Source: PALSA-505 sp963699015
GTDB lineage: Bacteria > Actinomycetota > Actinomycetes > Streptosporangiales > Streptosporangiaceae
NCBI GenBank assembly: GCA_963699015.1
Contig: CAVOSX010000002.1
Location: 806,001-870,000 of the forward strand
Direction of reading: 5' to 3'
DNA length: 64,000 nucleotides
Shown: one piece after another, positions 18,623-28,300 of the stretch
How positions within the stretch are numbered: position 1 is the stretch's first letter
Layout of the letters: each line of letters opens with the position of its first letter
Notes under the pieces: generated by a model
The model's database searches: none
What the model was told of the DNA's origin: nothing
Seen by the model: the letters and a program-made list of their open reading frames with translations, nothing else
Made by a program: the position numbers and the translations under genes

Positions 18623-20344
18623 CTAGCGCTTGTTGCCGCGCTTGGACTTGGACTGGCCGCGCCGCTTGAAGCCCGCGGGCACGTTCCCCGGCTGGGAGCC
18701 ACCCGCGCCCGGCCCTGGGGGCAGCTTCAGCCCGCGCAGCAAATCCGACGACGAGATGTTGGCCGGCAGCCCCGGCAGCGCGCCGGGCCCGGCGCCGGAC
18801 GTGCCGTCCGGCGCGGCGCCGCCCAGCCCGGCCAGATCCGGCGGCAGGCCCGCCGGACCGCCTGCACCGTGGCCGTCCTGACCTGGCCCGCTGCCCGCGG
18901 AGCGGCCTGAACTGCCTGCGGAGCGGCCCGGGCTGCCGCCTGGCCGGCCGCCCTTGGGCTTCTTCTTGCCCTTCTTGCCCTTGGCCGCCTTGGTCGCGGC
19001 GCGGCGCATGCCCGGGATCTGCGGCATGCCGGGGATCCCGCCGCCGCCGAGCACCTGGCGCATCATCTTCTGGCCTTCGAAGAACTTCGTCACCAGCGAG
19101 TTGACCTCGCTCACGGTGACGCCCGAGCCGGCCGCGATGCGCGCCCGCCGGGAGCCGTTGATGATCTTCGGGTTGCGCCTCTCGACCGGGGTCATCGAAT
19201 TCACGATGGCCTCGGCCCGGTCCAGGTCCTTGTCGGAGATCTGGCTGAGTGCCTCGCGGTTCTGCGACGCGCCCGGCAGCATGCCGAGCAGGTTGCCGAT
19301 CGGGCCGAGCTTGCGGACCATCTGCAGCTGCTCGACGAAATCCTCGAGGGTGAACCCGTCGCCGGAGACCAGCTTGCCGGCCATGTCCTCGGCCTGCTGC
19401 TGGTCGAACGTGCGCTCGGCCTGCTCGATGAGAGTGAGCATGTCGCCCATGTCCAGGATCCGGGACGCCATCCGGTCCGGATGGAATACATCGAAGTCCT
19501 CGAGCTTCTCCCCGGCGGAGGCGAACATCACCGGCCGCCCGGTCAGCTCGGCGATGGACAGCGCCGCGCCGCCGCGCGCGTCGCCGTCGAGCTTGGTCAG
19601 CACCACGCCGTCGTAGCCGACTCCGTCCAGGAACGCCTGGGCCGTGGCCACCGCGTCCTGGCCGATCATCGCGTCCACCACGAACAGGATCTCGTCCGGG
19701 CCGGTGGCGTCCCTGATCGCGATGGCCTGCCGCATCATCTCCTCGTCCACGCCGAGGCGGCCGGCCGTGTCGATGATGACCACGTTCTGCTGGCGGCGCC
19801 GCGCTTCCTCGATCGAGTCCCGCGCGACCGCGACCGGGTCACCGACGCCGTTGCCGGGGGAGGGCGCGTACACCGGTACCCCGGCGCGCTCGCCGAGCAC
19901 CTGGAGCTGCTGGACCGCGTTCGGCCGCTGCAGGTCGGCCGCCACCAGCATCGGCGTGTTGCCCTGCTCGCGCAGCCACAGCGCCAGCTTCGCGGCCAGC
20001 GTCGTCTTACCCGAACCCTGCAGGCCGGCCAGCATGATCACGGTGGGCGGCGTCTTGGCGAACCGGAGCCTGCGCTCCTCCCCGCCCAGGATGGTGATCA
20101 GCTCGTCGTGCACGATCTTGATCACCTGCTGCGCCGGGTTCAGCGCCGCCGAAACCTCCTCGCCCCGCGCGCGCTCGCGCACCCGGGCGATGAACTCCCT
20201 GACCACGGGCAGCGCCACGTCCGCCTCGAGCAGGGCAATGCGGATCTCGCGGGCGGTCGCGTCGATGTCGGCGTCGGACAGCCGTCCGCGGCTGCGCAAC
20301 GCGGAGAAGACCTGGGTCAGCCGATCAGAGAGGGTCTCGAACAC
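18623..20344 (-). CDS. ffh: signal recognition particle protein Ffh (SRP54)
   Basis: A 573-residue SRP GTPase. N domain residues 1-85 are followed by the G domain: GLQGSGKTTLAAKLA (G1), DTAGRLGVDEEMM (G3), and TKLDGDARGG (G4). The Met-rich M domain includes GIPGMPQIPGMRR. Beyond about residue 450 comes a Lys then Gly/Ser/Pro-rich tail of over 100 residues, longer than usual for Ffh. It binds signal peptides at the ribosome with 4.5S RNA and docks on FtsY. It lies 9 bp after glnD. Confidence 0.96.
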   Translation of the reverse strand: MFETLSDRLTQVFSALRSRGRLSDADIDATAREIRIALLEADVALPVVREFIARVRERARGEEVSAALNPAQQVIKIVHDELITILGGEERRLRFAKTPPTVIMLAGLQGSGKTTLAAKLALWLREQGNTPMLVAADLQRPNAVQQLQVLGERAGVPVYAPSPGNGVGDPVAVARDSIEEARRRQQNVVIIDTAGRLGVDEEMMRQAIAIRDATGPDEILFVVDAMIGQDAVATAQAFLDGVGYDGVVLTKLDGDARGGAALSIAELTGRPVMFASAGEKLEDFDVFHPDRMASRILDMGDMLTLIEQAERTFDQQQAEDMAGKLVSGDGFTLEDFVEQLQMVRKLGPIGNLLGMLPGASQNREALSQISDKDLDRAEAIVNSMTPVERRNPKIINGSRRARIAAGSGVTVSEVNSLVTKFFEGQKMMRQVLGGGGIPGMPQIPGMRRAATKAAKGKKGKKKPKGGRPGGSPGRSAGSSGRSAGSGPGQDGHGAGGPAGLPPDLAGLGGAAPDGTSGAGPGALPGLPANISSSDLLRGLKLPPGPGAGGSQPGNVPAGFKRRGQSKSKRGNKR

Positions 20345-20353
20345 GCCTTCAGG

Positions 20354-22609
20354 CTATCCGGTCAGCGCCTCTAGTACCCCCGCGGCAATCAGGCCCCGCA
20401 GGCGCAGGTCCCTGACCGGCCGACCCGAGCCGTCTACCACGTAGAACACGTCCACGACCTCGGCGCCGAGCGTCTCTACGCGGGCCGAGCGCACGTCCAG
20501 CCCGCATTCGCCGATCGCGCAGCCGATGCGCCAGAGCAGCCCCGGCTCGTCGTGCGCCCGGATCTCGATCACCGTGGCCGTGCGGGACGCGTCGTCCACC
20601 AGCGTGACCTTCGGCGGCGGCAGGCCGGGGACGCTCCGCGGCCGGGAGCGTGACCGGCCCCGGAGCCGTTCGGCAATATCAAGGCCGCCACCCATCATCC
20701 GGCGCAGGTCAGCCGCCACCACAGCGGCGTCCGGCAGGTCGCCGAACTCGGGCGCGACCTCCAGCACGGCCAGCGCGGTGCCGTCGGTCACGGACACGCT
20801 GGCCGACCGGACCACGAGCCGGTGCGAGGCCAGCACCCCGGCCGCCTGCCAGAGCAGCCCCGGCTTGCCGGGTCCGGCCACGGTGACCTCCTCCCCCTGC
20901 ACCAGCGCGGCAGGCTCGCCGCGGGCCGCGAGCGCGAGCTGGTCCGGCCGCGGCGGCCGCGGGCCCGGCGGCGGCTCGCCGGCCAGCTCAGCCGACACCC
21001 GCCGCACCAGCTCGGCGATCAGGCCGGCCTTCCAGTCGCTCCACGCCGCCGGGCCGGTCGCCTGGCCGTCCGCGATGGCCAGCGCGTGCAGCAGCTCGAG
21101 CAGGCCCCGGCCGCCCACGACCGCGGCGACCTGCGCCACCGTGACCGGATCGTCCAGGTCCCGCCGCGTCGCGATCTGCGGCAAGAGCAGATGAAGCCGA
21201 ACGGCTGCCGCGACTGCTGCCACGTCGGCCGGACTGAACCCCATGCGTGCGGCCAGATCGCGGGCCACCGCCTCGCCGCAGGCGCTGTGGTCGCCCGGCC
21301 AGCCCTTGCCCACGTCGTGCAGGAACGCGCTGAGCAGCAGCAGGTCGGGCCTGGCCACCTCGCGGGCGAGCGCCGCTGCCCTGGCCGCGGTCTCCACCAG
21401 GTGCCGGTCCACGGTGTGCTGGTGCAGCGGGTTGCGCTGCGGCCGGTTCCGCACTCGCTCCCAATCCGGCAGCAGGGCGGTGACCAGGCCTTCCTGGTCC
21501 AGCGCCTCCCACACGCCGACCGCGGCCTGCCCGGCGCCGAGCAGCGCGATGAAGGCGTCGCGCGCCTCGGCCGGCCACGGCACCGGCAGCGGAGGACAGC
21601 AGGCCAGCCTGGCCAGCGTGCGCGGCGCGAGCGGCAGCCCGGCCTGGGCGGCGGCTGCGGCCGCCCGCAGTACGAGCACCGGGTCGGCGCCCGGGTCGGC
21701 CGGCCTGGCCAGCACCACCTCGCCGTCCTGTTCCACTACCCCGTCGGCGAGCGGCCGGCGCCCGGCCCGGGCGCGGCCCCCGGCCTGGCCGGGTGCCAGG
21801 CTCCGGGCCGCGTGGCGGAACGCCTGGTCGGCGGCGTAGGTCACCGTCCTGGCCGCGCCGGCCAGCACCCGCAGCAGCGCGTCGCCGTCGGGCAGGCCGG
21901 CCACCTTGGCCACCTCATCCTGCTCCTGGAACACCAGCCGGTCGCCGGCCCGCCCGGTGACCTCGTGCAGCGCGTGCCTGATGTCCAGGATGGTCTCGTA
22001 GGCGGCCCGGACCCTGGGCCCCGGCGCGGGGGCCACCCAGGCGGCAGCCACGGCCTGGATGGCGTGCACGTCGCGCAGGCCGCCCCTGGCCTCCTTCAGG
22101 TCGGGCTCGAGCAGGAAGGCGAGCTCGCCGAAGCGCTGCCCGCGTGCGGCCGCCAGGGCGCGCAGGTCCGCCAGCCTGGTGCCGGCCGCGGCCCGCCAGT
22201 CCAAGAGCGTCCGCTCGCGCAACCGGGCGCACAGCCCGGCATCGCCGGCGATGTGCCGCGCGTAGAGCAGGCCGAGCGCCACCCTGAGGTCGGCCGCCGC
22301 GGCCTGCCTGGCCTCGGCCGGGGTGCGCACCGAGTGGTCGAGCCTGGCGCCTGAGTCCCAGACCGGGTACCAGATCCGGTCCGCGATGCCGCGGATGCCG
22401 GGCACGCCGTCGTGCAGCAGCAGCAGGTCGAGGTCGCTGCCCGGCAGCAGCTCGCGGCGCCCGAACCCGCCCACCGCGAGCAGCGCGACCCCGGGCTTGG
22501 CAGGCAGCAGGCCGGCCAGCCAGCGCTCGGCGCCGGCCGACCGGCGCGCCCGGTCGGCGGCGAACGACGTCACCGCGCCCACGACCCGCCCTCCGGCGGC
22601 CGGGCTCAC
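20354..22609 (-). CDS. glnD: [protein-PII] uridylyltransferase/uridylyl-removing enzyme GlnD
   Basis: A 751-residue nitrogen sensor. The nucleotidyltransferase motif GGFGRRELLPGSDLDLLLLHD is near residue 47. An HD hydrolase domain has LLLSAFLHDVGKGWPGDHS. Two C-terminal ACT domains follow (the last with DEPGLLWRIGCAIGECGLDV). It modifies or demodifies PII at Tyr51; in Streptomyces the homologue adenylylates GlnK. GTG 22609 overlaps the glnB stop (GTGA), which supports this start over the longer frame at 22669. Confidence 0.95.
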   Translation of the reverse strand: MSPAAGGRVVGAVTSFAADRARRSAGAERWLAGLLPAKPGVALLAVGGFGRRELLPGSDLDLLLLHDGVPGIRGIADRIWYPVWDSGARLDHSVRTPAEARQAAAADLRVALGLLYARHIAGDAGLCARLRERTLLDWRAAAGTRLADLRALAAARGQRFGELAFLLEPDLKEARGGLRDVHAIQAVAAAWVAPAPGPRVRAAYETILDIRHALHEVTGRAGDRLVFQEQDEVAKVAGLPDGDALLRVLAGAARTVTYAADQAFRHAARSLAPGQAGGRARAGRRPLADGVVEQDGEVVLARPADPGADPVLVLRAAAAAAQAGLPLAPRTLARLACCPPLPVPWPAEARDAFIALLGAGQAAVGVWEALDQEGLVTALLPDWERVRNRPQRNPLHQHTVDRHLVETAARAAALAREVARPDLLLLSAFLHDVGKGWPGDHSACGEAVARDLAARMGFSPADVAAVAAAVRLHLLLPQIATRRDLDDPVTVAQVAAVVGGRGLLELLHALAIADGQATGPAAWSDWKAGLIAELVRRVSAELAGEPPPGPRPPRPDQLALAARGEPAALVQGEEVTVAGPGKPGLLWQAAGVLASHRLVVRSASVSVTDGTALAVLEVAPEFGDLPDAAVVAADLRRMMGGGLDIAERLRGRSRSRPRSVPGLPPPKVTLVDDASRTATVIEIRAHDEPGLLWRIGCAIGECGLDVRSARVETLGAEVVDVFYVVDGSGRPVRDLRLRGLIAAGVLEALTG

Positions 22610-22944
22610 AGCGCGTCCGGGCCGCGCTCTCCGGTGCGGACCCTGACCGCCGTCTCGACCGGGACGCACCAGACCTTCCCGTCGCCGATCCGGCCGGTCT
22701 GGGCGGCCTTGACCACCACCCCGATGAGGTCCTCCACGTCCTCGTCGTCGCAGAGCACCTCGACCCGGACCTTGGGCACCAGGTCGATCTGGTACTCGGC
22801 GCCGCGGTAGACCTCGGTGTGACCGCGCTGCCTGCCGTATCCGGTGGATTCGGTCACGGTCATGCCGTGCACCCCGAAGGCCTGCAGTGCGGCCTTCACG
22901 TCATCGAGCTTGAACGGCTTGATCACGGCCGTGATGAGCTTCAC
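22606..22944 (-). CDS. glnB: nitrogen regulatory protein PII
   Basis: A 112-residue PII signal protein. KLITAVIKPFKLDDVK opens the fold. The T-loop GYGRQRGHTEVYRGAEY places the modifiable Tyr at residue 51. TGRIGDGKVWC forms the ATP/2-oxoglutarate site. GTG 22944 is preceded by a strong GAGAGAGGTGG ribosome-binding site. In Streptomyces and many relatives amtB precedes this gene; here the ammonium transporter is absent from the locus, and only repeats, a small ORF and a kinase gene lie upstream. Confidence 0.95.
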   Translation of the reverse strand: MKLITAVIKPFKLDDVKAALQAFGVHGMTVTESTGYGRQRGHTEVYRGAEYQIDLVPKVRVEVLCDDEDVEDLIGVVVKAAQTGRIGDGKVWCVPVETAVRVRTGERGPDAL

Positions 22945-23086
22945 GTGACCACCTCTCTCCGCCCGCTGATCCGACCTTGCGCTGACGCGGTTTCGCACGG
23001 CGCCTCCGGGTGTTTCCTGCCGGTGAAAGGCGGGCCCGCGGTGTTACGCCCGTGTTACGCGGCGCTCGTGCCCCGGTCCGCGGCGA

Positions 23087-23156
23087 CGGCTGGGCGGCGA
23101 CGGCTGGGCGGCTACGGCTGGGCGGCTACGGCTGGGCGGCTACGGCTGGAAGGCGA
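23087..23156. repeat. 14-bp tandem repeat, five copies
   Basis: Five head-to-tail copies of CGGCTGGGCGGCTA with small variants (first copy ends GCGA, last copy is CGGCTGGAAGGCGA). The array overlaps the stop codon of the small minus-strand ORF at 23140. Since 14 is not divisible by three, the repeat is unlikely to be selected as protein. It may be a slippage product or a structured 3' end. Confidence 0.85.
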
Positions 23157-23277
23157 CAGTGCCGAACTCCGGCTGGTCCTGTCCGAACGGCGGGATGTCG
23201 TTCTCGCCGGTGACGAACACGCCGCTCCCGTTCACCGCCATGGCTGCGGCGGCGCCAGCAGGCCAGTGAAACTTCAT
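23140..23277 (-). CDS. small hypothetical protein, 45 aa
   Basis: A 45-codon ORF starting ATG 23277, preceded by GAGAAAGGACC, a good ribosome-binding site. Third positions are almost all G or C, as in real genes here. The protein starts MKFHWPAGAAAAMAVNGSG and ends PEFGTVAFQP. It has no membrane helix or known motif that I recognise. It lies upstream of glnB on the same strand, with its stop inside the 14-bp repeat array. It could be a genuine small protein or a decayed fragment. Confidence 0.4.
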   Translation of the reverse strand: MKFHWPAGAAAAMAVNGSGVFVTGENDIPPFGQDQPEFGTVAFQP

Positions 23278-23367
23278 TGTCTGGTCCTTTCTCGCGTCGC
23301 CGGGGAATGCTGGCCACGACGGCTGGCTGGTTCGCCTCGTTGTCCGCCGTCTCGTTACGATCGGGCC

Positions 23368-23895
23368 GTGCCGACCGACGTGATCGTGCTCAACGGAGGC
23401 TCCAGCTCGGGCAAGTCGACGATCGGCCGCCACCTCCAGTCGGTCCTGCCGCAGCCGTGGCTGATGTTCGGGGTCGACTCGCTGATCGAGGCGATGCCGC
23501 CGTCGCTGCAGGCCGGCGGCGTCGAGTTCAGGCCGGACGGGCAGGTCGTGGTCGGCCCCGTTTTCCGCGCGCTGGAGGCAGCGTGGATGGCCGGCATCGC
23601 GGCCATGGCCCGGGCCGGCGCGCGGATCATCATCGAGGACGTGTTCCTGGGCGGGGCAAGCTCGCAGCGCCGGTGGCGCGAGGCCCTCGACGGGCTCGGC
23701 GTGCTGTGGGTGGGGGTCCGCTGCGCCGCCGAGGTCGCCGCCCGCCGCGAACTGGGGCGCGGCGACCGGGTCGCCGGCATGGCTGCCTCCCAGGCGGCGG
23801 TGGCGCACCGGGGGGTCAGCTACGACATGGAAGTGGACACCGCCCGGACCGGGACGCGGGAGTGTGCCCTGGCCATCGCGGCGCGGCTGGGCTGA
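23368..23895 (+). CDS. chloramphenicol phosphotransferase-like kinase
   Basis: A 175-residue P-loop kinase of the CPT family. Walker A is NGGSSSGKST at residues 9-18, and the likely catalytic Asp lies in FGVDSLIEAMP. IIIEDVF and the LID-like Arg-rich region (AARRELGRGDRVAG) follow. The archetype phosphorylates the 3'-OH of chloramphenicol, but most homologues have unknown small-molecule substrates. It stands alone on the plus strand, convergent with ftsY. GTG 23368 gives the canonical N terminus; upstream frame residues look non-coding. Confidence 0.85.
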   Translation: MPTDVIVLNGGSSSGKSTIGRHLQSVLPQPWLMFGVDSLIEAMPPSLQAGGVEFRPDGQVVVGPVFRALEAAWMAGIAAMARAGARIIIEDVFLGGASSQRRWREALDGLGVLWVGVRCAAEVAARRELGRGDRVAGMAASQAAVAHRGVSYDMEVDTARTGTRECALAIAARLG

Positions 23896-23993
23896 GCCGC
23901 CCGGATGCGGCGGCGCGGAAACGCCCGCCGCGGCCAGCCTGGGCCCCCGCGGCAAACCCGCCCGCGGGCCAGCCTGGGCCGGCGTCGCGGTGT

Positions 23994-25162
23994 CTAGGGC
24001 TCGCCGCCGATGATGGCGTCCACGAAGGCCTCCGGCTCGAACGGGGCCAGGTCATCAGGGCCCTCGCCCAGCCCGACCAGCTTGACCGGGACGCCGAGCT
24101 CGCGCTGCACGGCGATCACGATGCCGCCCTTGGCCGTGCCGTCCAGCTTGGTCAGCACGATGCCGGTGATGTCCACCACCTCGGCGAAGACGCGCGCCTG
24201 GCGCAGGCCGTTCTGCCCGGTGGTCGCGTCGAGGACGAGCAGCACCTCGTCCACCGTCGTGCTCTTCTCGATGACCCGCTTGACCTTGCCCAGCTCATCC
24301 ATCAGCCCGGTTTTGGTGTGCAGCCGGCCGGCGGTGTCGACGATGACGGTATCCACGTGCTCGTCGATCCCGACCCGGACTGCCTCGAAGGCGACACTGG
24401 CCGGATCGGCGCCCTCCCGCTCGGACCGGATCACCCGGGCGCCCACCCGGTCGCCCCAGGTCTGCAGCTGATCGGCGGCCGCCGCCCGGAACGTGTCCGC
24501 CGCAGCGAGCAGCACGGTGCGGCCGTCCCCCACCAGCGCGCGGGCGAGCTTTCCGCAGGCGGTGGTCTTGCCGGTCCCGTTGACCCCGACGACGAGCAGC
24601 ACGGCCGGATGGCCGGCGTGCGGCGCGGTGTGCAGCGACCGGTCGAGATCCGGGCCGACCTGGGCGAGCAGGTCGGCGCGCAGCAGCGCCCGGACCTCGT
24701 CCGGGGTGCGGCTGCCGAGCACCTTCACCTGGGTCCGCAGCTCGTCGGTGATCAGCCTGGCCGGGACGACGCCCACGTCCGCGGTGATCAGGGTGTCCTC
24801 GATCTCTTCCCACGTCTGCTCGTCCAGGGTGGAGCGCGAAAGCAGGCCGAGCAGGGCCGTACCCAGCCCGGTCTGCGACCGGGCGAGACGGCCGCGCAGG
24901 GCGGCCAGCGGCCGGCCGACGGCGGAGGGCGCTCAAGCTCGGCCTCCGGTGCGCCCGGGGCCAGGTCCGCCGGGGGGGCCTCGGGTGCCTCCGTCCGGTC
25001 CGCTACCGCGGTCCCGGCCGGGGCCGCTGCGGCCGGGGTCTCCTCCGGGCGGGACGGCGGGGCAGGCGGGGCGTGGCGGCGGCGCGGGCGGACGAGCAGC
25101 AGCCAGCCCGCGCCGACCAGCGCGACAACCGCGATGACGATGATGAGTATCACGTATGCCAT
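23994..25162 (-). CDS. ftsY: SRP receptor FtsY, interrupted by one frameshift
   Basis: The N terminus from ATG 25162 is AYVILIIVIAVVALVGAGWL, a membrane anchor, followed by a Pro/Ala-rich acidic linker. Near 24925-24935 the frame must shift by one base. The NG domain then continues in the other frame from LARSQTGLG onward, with GVNGTGKTTACGKLA (G1), DTAGRLHTKTGL (G3) and TKLDGTAKGG (G4). The restored protein is about 390 aa. As the SRP docking receptor it is essential, so an assembly error is the likeliest explanation. It lies between smc and the glnB locus. Confidence 0.9.
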
Positions 25163-25246
25163 GGCGCCCCCAGTCTCGCAGACCGGCGGGCCACCCGGTC
25201 CCCTCGCGCGCTGCTCGACGAGCGGGCGGCCGCTGTCCCCCCGCGC

Positions 25247-25316
25247 ACTTTTCATGCGCTGTGCCGGGACAAGCCAGACAAAACCCGACAAAAATCAGCC
25301 GTAACGCATGATAAGT
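25247..25316. repeat. 70-bp intergenic inverted-repeat element, copy 1
   Basis: End motifs ACTTTTCATGCGCT and AACGCATGATAAGT are near-perfect inverted copies of each other, separated by 42 bp. A second element at 52890-52959 has the same 14-42-14 geometry, with the right end identical. It lies in the 195-bp gap between smc and ftsY, where it could sit in the ftsY promoter region. It is not coding in any frame I can see. Confidence 0.75.
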
Positions 25317-25357
25317 GACCACGGTGATCGGCGTGAGGGTGGCGGTTGGGCGGCGGT

Positions 25358-28300
25358 CTAGACGCGCTCGCGCTCGCGCAGACGCTGGCTGACCACGGAG
25401 GAGACGCCATCGCCTTGCATGGTGATCCCGTACAGCGAGTCGGCGACTTCCATGGTCCGCTTCTGGTGCGTGACGATGATCAGCTGGGAGGTCTCCCTGA
25501 GCTCGTCGAAGACGCCAAGCAGCCGCTGCAGGTTCGTGTCGTCCAGCGCCGCCTCGACCTCGTCCAGTACGTAGAACGGCGACGGGCGGGCCTTGAAGAT
25601 CGCCAGCAGGTAGGCGATCGCGGTCAGCGACCGCTCGCCGCCGGACAGCAGCGACAGGCGCTTGACCTTCTTGCCGGGCGGCCTGGCCTCCACCTCGATC
25701 CCGGTGCTGAGCATGTCGTCGGGCTCGGTCAGCACCAGCCTGCCCTGGCCGCCGGGGAACAGCCGGGCGAAAATATCCTCGAACTCCCGCGCGGTGTCGT
25801 GGTATGCGGCCTCGAAGACCTGCTGGACCCGGTCGTCCACCTCCTTGACCACGGTGAGCAGGTCGCGCCGGGTCTTCTTGAGATCTTCGAGCTGTCCACC
25901 GAGGAACGCGTGCCGCTCCTGCAGGGCTTCGAACTCCTCCAGGGCCAGCGGGTTCACCTTGCCGAGCTGGGCCAGCTGCCGCTCGGCCACCCGCGCCCGG
26001 CGCTCCGTCTCGGCCCGGTCGAACACCGGCAGGGCTGCGGCTTCGGTGCCGTCGGCCAGTTCCCCCTGGCCGGCCGGGGCGGGCCCGGTACCGGGCCCGT
26101 ACTCGGCGATCAGCACGCCGGGATCAAGCCCGTACTCCTCCGCGACCCGGCTGGCGATCTGCTGCAGGCGCATCCGGTGCTCGGCGGCCACCAGCTCCGC
26201 GCCGTGCGCACGGTCGGTCAGCGTGTCAAGCTCGGCCGCGATCGCGGTGATCCTGGCGCGCAGCCGGGCTAGCTCCTCCGTTTGGCCCGCCGTGGCTTCC
26301 TCGGCCGCCTGCCGCTCGGCGCGGGCTAGCTCGATGGACGCCTCGATGCGCGCGATGGCCTGGCCGGCTCCCTCGGCCACGGCGCGGGCGATGGCCGCGT
26401 CGCGGCTGCGCCGGGCCAGCCGGGCGGCCGCCTGCTCGCGGGCGTGGCGCTCGGCTACAGCGGCGGCTGCCAGCGCGTCCCCGCGGCCGGCGATGGCCCG
26501 CACCCGCTCCTCGAGCGTGCGCACCTCGAGCCGGGCCTCGGTCTCCGCGGCGCGGGCCGAGCTGCACCGCGAGCCGAGCCGTCCGATCTCCGCGGCGGCG
26601 GCGTCCTGGCCGCCCGCGACGCCGGCCCCGTGGTCCTCCTCGGCCTCCGCCTTGGCCAGCCGCCGCTCCAGATCCTCGAAGCGGGCGAGATCGGCCTCCC
26701 GGGCCCGCCGGGCGGACGCGACGGCGGCGCCGAGCCGCCCGGCCTCTTCGCCGGCGGCCCGGGCGGCGCCGGCCAGCAGGCCGAGCCGTCCGGAGATCTC
26801 GGCTGCCGCGCTGTCGGCCTGCTGCACCCCCGCCTGGGCCTGGGCCAGGACCCGACGCGCCCGCTCCTCGTCCGCCATCGCGACGGCCAGCTCGCGCTCG
26901 GCGCGCTCGCAGCGCTGCGCCGCGGCGGCCAGCCCCGCCGCCGCCGCATCGGCCGCGCCGCGGGTCTCCAGCAGGCTCGGCGCCTTCGCCGCCCCGCCCT
27001 GGGCCCAGTGCGCCCCGAGCAGGTCTCCGTCCCTGGTGACCACCCGCAGCGCGGGGTTGGCTCGGACCAGGTTCCTGGCCTGGCCGAGGTCGGCCGCCAC
27101 GACGACGTCGCCGAGGAGCCCGGCCACTGCCCGTGCCGCGGCCGCGGGGGCACGCACCAGCTCGAGCGCGGGCCGCGCTCCGGCGGGCAGCACGATCCCG
27201 GCGGTGGCCGTTCCCCGGCCGCCGCCGGGATCGGCCTCGTGCCGTGGGTCGCCGGAGTCTGTGATCACCAGCCCGGCGCCGCCGGCGCCCTCGCCGCGCA
27301 GCGCGCCGAGGATCGTCACGGCCTCATCAAGGCCGGCCACGGCCACGGCGTCAGCCGCAGCGCCGAGCGCGGCCGCGATCGCCGGCTGGGCCCCGCCTTC
27401 GACGGTCAGCATCGCAGCGAACGTGCCCAGCACGCCGCCGAACCGGCCCGGCTCGCCGAGCAGGATCTCCGAGGCGTCGCCGCCGGCGGTCAGCGCCTCC
27501 TCGAGGGCTTCCCTGCGCGCTCGCAAGGCCGCACGGTCCCCGCTGGCCTGGTGCTCGGCCGCGCGGAGCGCGGTCACCCGCTCGCTCGCGCGGCTGACCG
27601 CGACCGCGGCCTTGTCGCACGCGGCCACGAGGTCCGCCCGGCCGTCCTCCCTGCCGCCCGTGGCGTCCCTGGCGCGAGCATGCTCCTGCTCGGCGCGGGT
27701 GACGCGCTCGGCAGCCTGCGCCTGCGCGGCCTCCAGCCGGGTGATCTCTTCCTCCGCGGCCAGGCCGCGGCTGCGCGCCGCCTCGACCTGGCCGCGGAGC
27801 TTGGCCAGGCGCTCGGCCCGGGCCGCCGCCTCACGGGCCTGGCTAGCCAGGCGGCGTTCCGCCTCGGCCAGCGCGGACTCGGCGGCCGTGCGGGATCGCA
27901 CCGCTGCGGCCAGGCCGTCGCGGCAGGCGTCGAGCCGCTGGCCGAGTGCGGCTTCTTCCTCGCTCAGCGTGGCGGCCTCCGCGTCCAGCGCGTCGGGGTC
28001 GCGCCCCGGGCCGGCCGGATCGGGGCTCGCGGACAGGTGACGGTGCCGCTCGGCGGCCAGGCCCGCCACCCCGCGGAACCGCTCGGCCAGGGCGGACAAG
28101 GCGAACCACGTCTCCTGGGCGCGGGCGAGCCTGGGCGCGTGCTCCCGGGCCGCGGCCTCCAGGTCGGCCTCCCTGGCCCGGGCGCGGGCCAGCTCGGTGT
28201 CCAGCTCGGTGCGCCGGGCCGTGACCAGCGCTTCGCCCGCCGCTTCCCGCTCGAGCTCGGCGGCCAGCGCGACGTAGTCATCGGCCAGCAGCCGCAGCCT

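Noticed and set aside
23140..23277. A lasso or other RiPP precursor
   Set aside because: No maturation enzymes, transporter or recognisable core/leader motif lie nearby.
23895..23993. Terminator pair between the CPT gene and ftsY
   Set aside because: The spacer has GC-rich repeats of GCCAGCCTGGGCC but no clear stem-loop that I could define with confidence.
25662..28040. A 792-codon plus-strand ORF across smc
   Set aside because: It is antisense to an intact SMC with all motifs and has Ser/Arg/Ala composition typical of shadow frames in GC-rich coiled-coil genes.
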